DNA of 64,000 nucleotides, taken from contig SCFE01000042.1 of the NCBI GenBank assembly GCA_004352715.1, positions 697,645 through 761,644 of the forward strand, given 5' to 3'. The first letter of the stretch is position 1. Each line of letters starts with the position of its first letter. Source of the stretch: Hofstenia miamia. Its lineage: Eukaryota; Xenacoelomorpha; Acoela. Below, piece after piece: positions 12,117 to 22,700 of this stretch. The notes below the pieces were generated by a model. That model made no database searches. It was not told the DNA's origin and saw only the letters and a program-made list of their open reading frames with translations. The translations under genes and the position numbers were made by a program.

Positions 12117-13061
12117 TTGAGGATCCATCAAAAAAAACAGAAAAAAGCTGCAAACAATCCAGAAGAAAGTAAGATTGAAAAGGAGTTGATTAAAAATTAA
12201 TTAAAATAAATTAGAATCAGATTAGTTTCTTTGATTTGTAATTAATATGAAAAAAGCAAGAAAGAATAAAATATTTGTCAAAAAAGAGATATTTGTATTT
12301 GTTGATAAAAATACTTTTGACAAAACGATGCTTACTTTATTTTACTGCCACCATCTTGGCAGAAGTTTAAATTTGAATTGACAGGTACTTCTTTTGAAAT
12401 ACTATAAAATTAAAACTATTGTAAGAATTTGATAAAGAATTTTACTTAGAATTCTTACTATTTCATCTTATTAACAGTTTGATTATTAATTCGATGTTGA
12501 GCTAAACGAGTGGTGTTTAGTAGTGGTCTGGATCCATCACAGGGAATGATTCGAGGGTCTCTGTGCCAGATCACAAAAGNNNNNNNNNNNNNNNNNNNNN
12601 NNNNNNNNNNTTGTTTATTTAATAAAGCCAATATATTTTGGTAATGGCTACATGTAATATTGAATGAACAACTAGTGACAGTTTCTGGTTGCAAGTAGAT
12701 ATAACACTTTCACACAATAGAGATTAAGTCGAGTTGTGTCATGCCTTGAGTAAGCACTGAGCTAATGTAAGGTACACATAAGCTATCTTGATTGAGCTGA
12801 GAGGTGGCACTCAAGCATTTGAAGGAATGGTGAAATTGGATGTGGAGATCTGCTTCGGGCAGATGCCCACTGAAAGATCGATGCAGAGGTTACTGCTTTG
12901 GTTCATCACCTAAAAAGTGAATAGTTAATTATGGTTACATAATGTAATAGAAGACACTAAGCAAGCAGTATCATTTAGTAAATACTTACCTGCAATAGCA
13001 CAATCAATGTTACAAGGTAACAGTGAATCAACAGTGATAAAGCCTGGTAGAGGATATTACA
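12117..13061 (+). repeat. Family A 5' LTR
   Basis: Lies between a purine-rich run ending in GGGGCA and a primer binding site. It ends in ATTACA at 13061, then TGG. A 31-N gap at 12580-12610 replaces about 215 bases that are present in the solo copy at 41956-42644; with them the LTR would be close to 1.1 kb. TTTAATAAAGCC at about 12617 offers a polyadenylation signal. Three LTR copies (11323, 12117, 22883) and the copy at 41956 support the boundaries. Confidence 0.85.
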
Positions 13062-13079
13062 TGGCAACCATGACATCCA
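13062..13079 (+). other. Primer binding site, family A
   Basis: TGGCAACCATGACATCC begins right after the LTR. From memory, the tRNA-Arg type primer site used by 412/mdg1-group elements reads TGGCGACCGTGACA; the site here differs only by CG to CA at two places. I take it as a tRNA-Arg site with CpG decay, but a tRNA search is needed to settle the primer. Confidence 0.6.
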
Positions 13080-13260
13080 AGAACAGCAAACCAACAGAAG
13101 AAACATTCAATTAAACCACCCACAAACCAACATCATATGCTACGAGTGAAAGGATGAAAGCAACGAACTGTTTACACAAACCAACTACTAACGAGAGACA
13201 GAGAGATACCCTGAACCAAACAAATGCATTTCACAGAGATTCTGGAATTGCAACCTGGAG

Positions 13261-15134
13261 ATGAGAAAGCCACTACAAGCCAGAAGAAAAATGACAAAAA
13301 CCAGAAAAGGAAGCGCAAAGAAAACTGCCACGAAAGCAGTCACCCCCAGGACCATTCAATCATCGCCATACTTTGGTAAAAATTCAGTGACAGACGCCAC
13401 AGATACAGAACTACAATCTTTTAGTTCACCCCCAGAGACGAACCCCACAGACACAAATCCACTAGACATAATGATGTTGTTAAGAAAGAGTCAAGAAAAT
13501 GAGGAAACNNNNNNNNNNNNNNNNNNNNNNNNNNNNNNNNNNNNNNNNNNNNNNNNCCATTCGATCATCGCCATACTTTGGTAAAAATTCAGTGACAGAC
13601 GCCACAGATACAGAACTACAATCTTTTAGTTCACCCCCAGAGACAAACCCCACAGACACAAATCCACTAGACATAATGATGTTGTTAAGAAAGAGTAAAG
13701 AGAATGAGGAAACTTTAAGGCAGCAAGTAGAACAATTGACTGAAAAGGTCAAAGAATGGAACGCCAAAACGAATTGATACTGAGTGAAATCAGGGTAAAC
13801 ATGGAAATGTGATTAGAAGAGCAAAATCAGCGATTTCAAAACGAAATCAAAATCTTGACTCACCAATTGTCAGAGTCCAATAAAAGGTTTCTAGAAGAAA
13901 ACCAGTGATGGCAAGAAAAAAACCAGGAACTAGAAAGGACAAACAGACAACTAATTGAAGATAATGACTTACTAGTGGGAGAGTTAGAACAACTCAAAGA
14001 TAAATTGAGACTATTATGCTTAACAGAAGAGGAGAGCAGAAACGATATGCAATCTCACGAAATCAAAATTCAAGCTAAAAAAGACAGTGAGCTACAGGCA
14101 CCACATAGGTTAAGCCAAAAGGAAGTAGCATTCAAAGAATCAGACAAAGACTCTGACAACAAAAAACAAAAAATAATAAATGAAATTAAAAAAGCAGTGA
14201 CCATACAACTGCAGGAGGAGGACATACAAACCAATCATAGGAAACCGAAATACGAGAATTCGTTCCTACTGCAAGCAACAGCTAATGATACAATCCCATG
14301 CAAGGGGACACTACCAAATTCAATGGGAAAGTAGACGGTTATAACCCCACATTCGCTGAGTGGCTTCAAATGTTCAAACTGACAATGGTGGAAAGGAAAG
14401 TGAGCCAACAAGCAGCAGTGGCAAGACTCCCACTATATTTAACCGGAGCAGCATCTCAACACTATCTGTTACTGGATGCAGAAACAAAAAGGGACTATCA
14501 ACTACTAATAGGAGACTTCATTAACTACTATGAAAATGAAAGTTTCAAGAAATAATACCAAATTATTTTGAACGCGACAAAGATGAGGAAAACGGATGAT
14601 ATCTGGAACTACATGCAACAGGTTGAGCAGCTCCTGATGCTCAGTTCCAGGGGAAACACTTATTCGAAATACAACTTATTCTTGCATATCTGCAAAGGTA
14701 TGCCAGAAAGCATCAAAACACAATTTGAGATTAAATGCAATGTTGATGACAAACTAGAAAGGATGATTCAGAAAGCTGTTGACATAAAAGCCACAATTGA
14801 GAACAACGCTCAGATATACGAGAGAGCTGCATGGTACAGAGATGCACCAACTTGGAAAAGTAATTTTAAGTCGTGTACTCCCAACAAAAATTATCCTGAA
14901 GTAAAGCAAGAGAAAGTAATAAAAGTCAAGGGAAAGGATGGAAAAATGCGGAAATTGAAAGAAAAGGACGTTAAATGCTACGACTGCAGACAGAAAGGCC
15001 ATAAAAAACCAGACTGCCCAAAACAGATAAACGTCATAGGTGAGGAAGAAGCATACTACGATGAGGAGGACATATTACAAACAGAAGATGAAATGGACGA
15101 AGCAACACCAACTGATGAGGAGTCAGAAAACTAA
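13261..15134 (+). pseudogene. gag: Family A gag: coiled coil, capsid, CCHC nucleocapsid
   Basis: The likely start is ATG 13261 with a basic N-terminus (RRKMTKTRKGSAKK), followed by a Ser/Thr/Pro-rich part. A 48-N gap at 13509-13556 is flanked by the same 150 bases twice, so the true sequence is shorter. A long Gln/Glu/Lys/Leu coiled coil runs from about 13670 to 14110 across a frameshift near 13757 and two TGA codons. The capsid part (14335-14760) has W-L-Q-M-F, ARLPLYLTGAA and a F-I-N-Y-Y block as in retrotransposon Gag. A CX2CX4HX4C zinc knuckle is at 14976-15017, then an acidic tail. Stops and shifts mean it is not expressed as one protein. Families B and D have the same order. Confidence 0.85.
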
Positions 15135-15159
15135 GTAGAGTGCCAACTCATAACAACCA

Positions 15160-15560
15160 TGCAGCAATAATGATCCTAACAAACCTCGACATGATGAATA
15201 CAATAACAATAGCCATTAATGGAGTGATGACAAAGGCGACAATCTATACCGGAGCAGCAACATCTATAATCACTGATGAAAGCACTACGAAATTAGGATT
15301 TCAATGAGAAGACATGAAGAATTGTAACAAAAGACTAATTAACGCATCAGGGGACTACATTGATACAAAGGGAATGACAGACATTGCACAAATGAGAATT
15401 GCAAACACAACATTCAAACAACCTTTGGTGGTGGTCAACACACACAATAACGCATTACCATACAAAGTCATATTGGGAAATGATTTTCTGACAAAAAACA
15501 GTTGTGTTATTAACTATGCAAACAAGACAATAAAGGTAAGAGAAGAAGAAATGGAAATTG
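15160..15560 (+). pseudogene. pro: Family A aspartic protease, active site lost
   Basis: The retropepsin fold is visible: the active-site loop at 15245-15256, LINASGDYID, and the flap-distal LGNDFLTKN block that closes the domain. The catalytic Asp codon is TAT (Tyr, 15245-15247), so the loop reads YTGA; the second copy at 24009-24011 keeps GAT. A TGA at about 15306 breaks the frame. The protease would normally cut the gag-pol polyprotein. It is followed by a Glu-rich stretch and the linker with peptide repeats. Confidence 0.85.
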
Positions 15561-15889
15561 AAGAGGAGCAAGAGAAACAGAAAATGATCATGTTTCAACT
15601 GCAAGAAGATATTCATCTACAGCTGCATCAATGGAAGATGCACACAATTGAAACAGAAGAAAATATCACAGCTGACATAATGCTATATGACAATAAAGGC
15701 ATCAACACCAAACGAGTTTCAATGCCGTCTAGCATTTGTATGATAAAAAATGGCAAAGGAAGGGTACCAATACTCAATGCTACGAACTGGAATGTGAACC
15801 TGAAAAGATCTCAGATAAGAATATATGGAAAATACATCAGAACTAACATCAGACTCATCTGGAAGGCAATGGAAGACGACGATGGAGCA

Positions 15890-16021
15890 AGTAATTTGCA
15901 TGGTCGATTTGAGGACTTGCAAAGGAAAGCGGATAGTACTCCACATGGCCAACTCGAGGGCGAGTGGACGAACACCATCAAAGTCGCTAGTACTCCCAAA
16001 AGCTGATTCAAGGGTGTTGGG
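15890..16021 (+). repeat. Peptide repeat array in the protease-RT linker, family A
   Basis: Three in-frame units at 15890, 15935 and 15989 (spacing 45 and 54 bases) encode SNLHGRFED, STPHGQLEG and STPKS(stop)FKG. The stop TGA (16004-16006) sits where other units have Arg, Gln or His. The same peptide recurs after integrase (19452-19745) and in families B and D. It joins two polyprotein domains and is not part of either fold. Confidence 0.75.
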
Positions 16022-17280
16022 ACGAAAGCAGAAGAGGAAGATACACATAGGATACCAGAGATAAATGACGAAGAATATCAACATCTAGAAGAGCAAGACA
16101 TCACGAAATTAAGAACACTTTTAGAAAAGCATAAATGTATATTCAACTACGGGGAGATAAGTGTTGGTCAAGCAGTAGGTGAAAAACACAAAATTGTGAC
16201 TACAATGGATAAACCAATCAAGCTGCCAGTCAGAAGAGTACCCAAGCAGCTAAAGGAAGAATACAACCGGATACTAGAAGAACTAATCGACAATAAGATT
16301 ATCTGACCAAGCGAAAGCCCGTACGCAGCACCTACTGTGTTCGTGAAGCAGGGGAACAAGTACTGACTTTGCATTGACTTCTGCAAACTCAATGAAGTGA
16401 CAAAGAAAGATTTGTACCCTTTACCACAAATAGAGGACATGCTTTATGAAGCCAGCAAACATAAATATTTTACAACACTAGATCTATGCAAAGCTTATTG
16501 GCAAGTGAAAATGGAGTAACAAAGGTACTTAAGAACAAGACACATTTAATGGAAGAACGAGTCAATGCCTATATTGATGACATCATAGTCACAAGCAACA
16601 CAGTTCAAGAACACCTGGAAAAACTGGAAAGAACACTAACAATCTTAGAGAACGCGGGACTCCAGATCAATCAAAACAAATGCAACATCCTCAAAGAGAA
16701 AATAGTGTTCCTCAGAAGAATGATAGAAAAAGGAAGGATCTGTATGAAGGATAATGCCCGAGAAATGATTCGGAAGATAGAGAAATGAAACAACAAAAAG
16801 GATATCCAGAGAATCATGGGATTTTTCAATTATTATGGAACCTTCATCACGAACATAGCTGGAAAAATGGCAAAGATGACTTGATTAATGAGGAAGGCAG
16901 TTCCATTTGTATGGACATGGGAAGAACAGGAGGACCTTGATAACATCAAGGAAGAAAACTACGGTTCCACTAAAGTTGAAATGCTCATGCTGATTGAAAG
17001 CATTAAAAAGTTTTGACACTTCCTCATAGGAAGGGAGTTCAGAGTACGAACAGACAACAGCAGTCTGGCCTGGTTGAAAAAGTTTTCAGGAGACAAATCC
17101 GGGATAGTGTCTTGGTGGATCGAGTATTTAAATGAGTTCACATTCATGATCGAACACAGAAAAGGCACATTACATAATAACGCAGATTTCTGGAGATCAC
17201 TCCCAGAGTACCAAAGAGATGCAACAAAGACAGATGGAGAAAAGAAACAATTTCAATTCCTGCCGCACACCAAAAATAAA
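16022..17280 (+). pseudogene. pol: Family A reverse transcriptase and RNase H
   Basis: RT blocks in order: INDEEY.../LRTLLEKH, the KLPVRRVP motif, SESPYAAPTVFVKQ, CIDF, LDLCKAYWQV, then YIDD at 16570-16581 and the connection GFFNYYG. About 115 bases between LDLCKAYWQV and the thumb are deleted at 16513-16525; the second copy (24970-25084) has them, including the TPYRLYKW segment. A further deletion near 16945 removes the start of RNase H with its first catalytic Asp, leaving only the part with RTDNSSLAWLKKFSG. TGA codons at 16304, 16364 and 17014 replace conserved Arg. Confidence 0.88.
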
Positions 17281-17289
17281 TGTTGACAA

Positions 17290-19060
17290 AAAGGGTCAAG
17301 CAGTGCTACCAATACTAATAAGAGAAGAAATAACAGAGAAGGAGATAGTGGACAAACAAAAAGACAATATAGTCCTAAGCGAGATCATCAAGAAGATCAA
17401 GGAACCGCGAACAACACTATCAAAAATAATGGCGGGATACTACAAACATTACAAATGGAAGATCAACAAGAATGGACTGCTATATGTTGAAGCCGGAAAC
17501 AATTGCATTGTGATACCAGACTATTTCAAGAGGGAACTAATACGTAAGATCCACGAGAAGGGCCACCTAGGAATAACACAGACAGAGAAAACATTTAATG
17601 CTAGTTTTATAAGTCGTGGAAGACATCATTAATAAATGCACCACATGTCTCCTAAATAACAAACAGCACTTTCCAACACAACAAGCGTCATTGGAAAAGA
17701 TTATCACGACGCAACCCAACGAGATAGTTCACATAGACCTCGAAATGCTATCAAAAGATCCCGAAGGCTATCAATACCTACTAGTTATGGTGGACAATTT
17801 CACTAAATATGCAAGGATGGTCCTGATGCGGAATACCACTGCAGAAACTACAGCCGAGCTAGTTCTAAAAGAATGGATATTGAGACTGGGACTGATGGAA
17901 ATGATTATAACAGACAAAGGGCCACAGTTCGAAAGTGGACTATTCCAAGANCTAATACGTAAGATGCATGAGAAGGGCCACCTGGGAATAACACAGACAG
18001 AGAAAACATTTAATGTTCGTTTCATAACAACAGCCACCTGGAAAGTCGTGGAAGACATCATTAATAAATGCACCACATGCCTCTTAAACAACAAACAGCA
18101 TTTTCCAACCCCACGAGCGCCACTGGAAAAAATCATCTCNCAGAAACTACAGCTGAGCTAGTTCTAAAAGAATGGATATTGAGACTGGGACTGATGGAAA
18201 CAATCATAACAGACAAAGGGCCACAGTTCAAAAGTGGACTATTTCAAGAAATGGCAAGACTATTAGAAATTGCAAGTGAATGCACAACCACCTATCATCC
18301 TCAGGTGAACGGAGCAGTGGAGTGACTTAACTGAACATTGATTAAGCTGATTAGAGTGGCAACAACATGAATAGGAGCAAATAAATGGAGAGATGTTATA
18401 GAAATGATCGAATACTATTATAATACATCAGTACATGCAACAACCAGGGTATCACCGTTCAAAGCCATGTTCAGGAGAGAGGCGACAACTCCACTATCAA
18501 TGCAATATACCAATTACAGCGGTAAATTGGACAACGCATACATACAACAACTAAGGAATCAGATCACAGGAATCCATGAAACAATGTGTCACAACATTAA
18601 GAAGTCAGCAGTGAGACAACAACGCAACTATAATAAAAAAANAAGGCTATCAGTACCTACTAGTTATGGTGGACAACTTCACCAAATATGCAAGGATGGT
18701 CCAGATGCGGAACACCACAGCAGAAACTACAGCAGAGCTAGTTCTAAAAGAAATGAAACAATGTGTCACAACATTAAGAAGTCAGCAGTGAGACAACAAC
18801 GCAACTATAATAAAAAAATTTACGGTCACGCACATAAGGTAGGCGATAAGGTATATGCATTCACACCAATTAAACTTGTTGACACAAACCAAGTCCAGAA
18901 GTTGAAAACAGTATGGTCCAGCCCACACACGATAACACAAACATTGCCAAATAATGAATACATGTTAGACAACAATAGACTATTACATTTTCAAAACCTG
19001 AAGAGAGCAACAGCAGACATTGAAGAAACAAAAATAGATGACAATGCCAAATTTAAAATA
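17290..19060 (+). pseudogene. pol: Family A integrase
   Basis: The H2C2 zinc-binding region is at about 17540-17660 (RKIHEKGHLGI, then CTTCLLNN). The catalytic core has HIDLE (Asp at 17736), ITDKGPQFES and YHPQVNGAVE. It is followed by the NTSVHATTRVSPFKAMF block and a degenerate GPY/F module (WSSPHTITQTLPNNEYML). Single Ns at 17951, 18140 and 18642 are each followed by pieces already seen upstream, so the core is present in duplicated, shuffled form; this is probably assembly mixing. TGA at 18323, 18332 and 18368 sit at positions that encode Arg in families B, C or D. Confidence 0.85.
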
Positions 19061-19440
19061 TGCTGAATTAATGGCAATGAGGTTGTATATGATATGTATG
19101 ATTTAGATAGTGTACATGAAGAAGAATTCGAGGATGAATACATACCGGAAACCACAGATGATGACCCGAGTAGAAGGGTACTACCTCAAAGGGCAGTGAG
19201 AAATAAACCTATATATGACCCTGAGACATGGGATATAAATTTACTAACTGCATTTAGGAAAATAGAAGGAAATGATGCACCCACCAATGAAGAAGAGAGT
19301 GCGCAGAGCCCAGCAGACAGAGGGATTCTCAACAATGAACAGAAGGAGAAGGATATGCAAAAGTTCTCAAACCGGAAGTCAGATTGAAGACAGAAGGGAC
19401 AAGAACAAAGAACTGATGAATAGACGACGTAGAGTGAGAC
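19061..19440 (+). pseudogene. Conserved acidic tail of pol after integrase, family A
   Basis: An acidic segment (SVHEEEFEDEYIPETTDDD) is followed by a well conserved box, RAVRNKPIYDPETWDINLL. The same tail is present after integrase in B (30800-31010), C (61060-61290) and D (48560-48800), always with a basic R-A patch and Y-[DN]-P-x-x-W-D-x-x-L. It takes the place where some Ty3 elements carry a chromodomain, but no chromodomain is visible. Function unknown. Confidence 0.65.
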
Positions 19441-19745
19441 TGCGTCCTAGTAGTCCTCAAGGCTGATTCAAGGGCAGAGAGGCAAACGGACAAAGAGCCT
19501 CTCCCACCAGGGATCTGCACCACCAATTCAAGGGCACACAGAAAACTGGTGCGCAGCACAACTTTCCTTCCATAGTCCACTATGCCAATTCAAGGGTGGT
19601 GAGACATGCGGAGATCCAGAGGAAGGTGTAAGTGGTGGAAGAACTGTGGAGATACAAAAGTGATTCAAGGCTGATGTTATCTCATTCAGAACCACAGCTG
19701 GTCAAGTGCTGGTACAAGTAACTGCAAGCCGATTCAAGGGCAAAG
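19440..19745 (+). repeat. Peptide repeat array between integrase and ORF3, family A
   Basis: Units with core [QR]-F-K-G lie at about 19464, 19524, 19586, 19661 and 19730; the first three share a preceding S-P or H-H. Spacings are 60, 62, 75 and 69 bases, so all but one keep frame. The first unit follows NRRRRVRLRPSSPQG, which matches the NRRR...KSPQSD context of family B units. Two units carry TGA (19464, 19661) at the Arg position. This is the same peptide as in the protease-RT linker. Confidence 0.75.
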
Positions 19746-22700
19746 CAGTAAAAAATATCAGCACAGATTCACAGCCTCCGGACTGTGAACTGAGCACCAG
19801 TAGACTACCATTTAGAATGACCCAGCTACACGCCTCCTCAGATACAACTTCAGAACGCACTGTAAGATCGAAAGAAAGAGAAAAGCGGATGTCAAAAATA
19901 GATGGGGAAACATTACACCCCTATTTCATGGGAACATTGAAGATGTGCTATAATGCATTTGCAAAATAATCACTGGAAACAAAGTCCCACATAAGAAAAT
20001 TCGCAAGGATCAAGGGGAAATTCTTACCAATTGTGCTTGATGCCAACAATAGGCTGAAAGTTTATGTAATTATCAGCTACCCACAGGAAATGAATGAAAC
20101 ACTAGGAATGCCATATATGCGCAGCACAGTGCACGTTGTTTTTGACGACGCATTCACACTAGATACAGCCCAAGTGATAATTGCATATAAAGATAAAATC
20201 GCAGAGATACCAGAGATTAATATGGATGCAGATAATCTCACAATTATACATATCCTGAAACAAAAAGAATATACAAAAACGTTACAAAAGAAGGTAGATG
20301 ACACAACTAGGATGGCAAGAATACAAAATGTTAGAATTGTACTAATATCAATTACAACACAAGAAGAGATTCCCGACCACCTGGAAATTGCATGTCAGCT
20401 GGGAGAAAATATCTTCCCATGGCAGAAATTAGATACAAACACAATTATTCCAGAACTGATACGCCTGGATTTACAAATAGACTATTGGGCGCAAATTTAC
20501 TGAATAATGGTAGACCCGTGCATAGCAATCGATTTGTACAGGCAAACAAAAACAATAGAACTAACAACAGATATGGAGGGCATCAAAAAAGCAAACATGC
20601 TGTTTATAAAGTGCAGCCTCACACAATGCCAGGAGCATCTACAACAGATTCAAACGATCTGGAAAACAATGAAACTACAACAAAAAGTAGAGGAGGGCTG
20701 GCCTAAGATAAGAATTGACGCACCATCTAGAAAGTTCCACAAATCAATTGAAGTAGCGTTAATGGAAATAACCCGAGCCTATGAATTGAACACAAAGAAA
20801 GATTTTAAACAAATGATATTCGAGGAAAAGAACCACCAGAGATACACTACAGAACTACAGCATGGATATTAGCCATCTTTACGACAGAAGAAGTGGAACT
20901 AAAATTGCCAATCTCACGACAAACCCGGCACAGATTAACGAAAGCAAAAAGATATGAGATTGCGATATCCCCGATCAACACACAAACAAAGAACTGGTTG
21001 TTAAAGGGACATACTGGAAAACTAGAATCACCAAACAGAACAGAAAAACCAGTGCAAGCCATGGAGAAAATACTAAGTAGGATTATCATGCAAGAAAACC
21101 CATTGGGGAAGATATCATTGATAAGCATCACCAACAAAACAGGGATATGCCCCAGAAAAATTACTATATTTGATGAGCTGATGAGAAAATATATGTGGGG
21201 AGCAACATCTGAGACACAGGTGAAACAGCTTCAAAACCAGCCATGGCTCACAACCAAAAAGATCATAAAAAGGAAACTTGTGAGCACAGCAGAAATCCAC
21301 AATACAATAATACAGAAGAACGTGCAGAACATATTAGATTATGAAATGAGACATTATGAGAAAGACAGTCCGTGATGCACATTCACTAAGATCCTCAGAA
21401 GCGCCGAAATGATGAAGAGAGGAGGAATTACAGAACTAGTAGAGGTGTGTGAAATGGTCACAAAGTCCAAAGCAGAAATGCTGGAAGAAGAACAACTATT
21501 GACATCATCTAGATTATTGCTATCTCCCAAAACACAACAAACTATCTACAGAATTAATATAGAAAAATGGGGAGAAATCAGTCCAGCCAAGACAATTGAG
21601 TGGATTGATACAGATGATGAGCGTTTCTTGGTTGAAATCAAAATAACAAAAGAATCTAAAGACATAAGAGAAAGAAACTTCCAGTGTATCTGAGAACAAC
21701 AAACTGTAGTGATGATGAAACTTATGTTTACCAAAGCCTTTACACGAACAGAACTGGAGGAACTATTACGACCATATAATCAACTCGCCATTGACGTGGA
21801 GTGTATTACTTCAAGAGTAGAGATAACAGAAGAACTACGGTTAAAGCCGAGTCGAAAGGGACTAATGCAGGCATTCTGGGATACGATTCCCGAAGCAAAA
21901 ATGAACTACCCTGCCACCATAGGGTTAGCAACAGCGTCGACCACAGAAGGCACATACTGGCACATAGAATGAGAGATCGAAACGAAACTTCTTATATGCA
22001 CACCACCAGAGACCATCGCAGTACCCATGGTCCTACCACATTGGAGAATACCCAAGGACGTCAAGGTCGCGAAAACATTCTTACACAAGTACAAATCATA
22101 TGTGAACACTGAAAAGAAAGCGAAAGCCATAGTCGACAGAGAAGATTACAAGAAGTTGAAAGCAATATTGTTACAACAGAATAATAAGGAATGAGTCTAC
22201 ATCAATGGCACCATAATGCTGGATCAACTGTACACACAGGGGAAACCTATAAATGTACAATTACAAGACTTGAGAAATGAAATTGAAGAAAGAAATCCAA
22301 GAGCTATAATGTTATTCTCAGGAGTGAACGATATAGTTTGGACTGATATATGGGAGAAAAGATATCAATACAATGACGTCACCAAAAGGGTCGAAATCCT
22401 CACAATGATGAGATTAAACAAAAACGACCCCAACACCATCACAGAGGAAGAAGTCAGAAACAATGTTAGCTTTTTCTACAAGGATGTGGCAAACACTCAA
22501 AGTCTAAGAAAAGTTTTCACGTTCTTTTACCCTGATAACCAGATTAGGGAAGATTTAGCACACACAAGTAGAGCCGACGCACAGATGACTCTTATGATCA
22601 GCATCAAGGGCATTCAGTTATATCAAAAATATTACGACATTTTCTCACAGAAAATCAACAAGTTAAGAGAGTTAACACCCATAGCAGAAGACATTAGAGA

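Noticed and set aside
16304-16366. A changed genetic code or programmed readthrough with TGA read as Arg
   Set aside because: CGA and AGA are also used for Arg in the same genes, and paired copies show CGA in one and TGA in the other at the same site. Frameshifts and deletions in the same genes show general decay.
19329-19580. Minus-strand frames opposite family A and plus-strand frames opposite B, C and D
   Set aside because: They are antisense shadows of retrotransposon coding sequence with no motif of their own.
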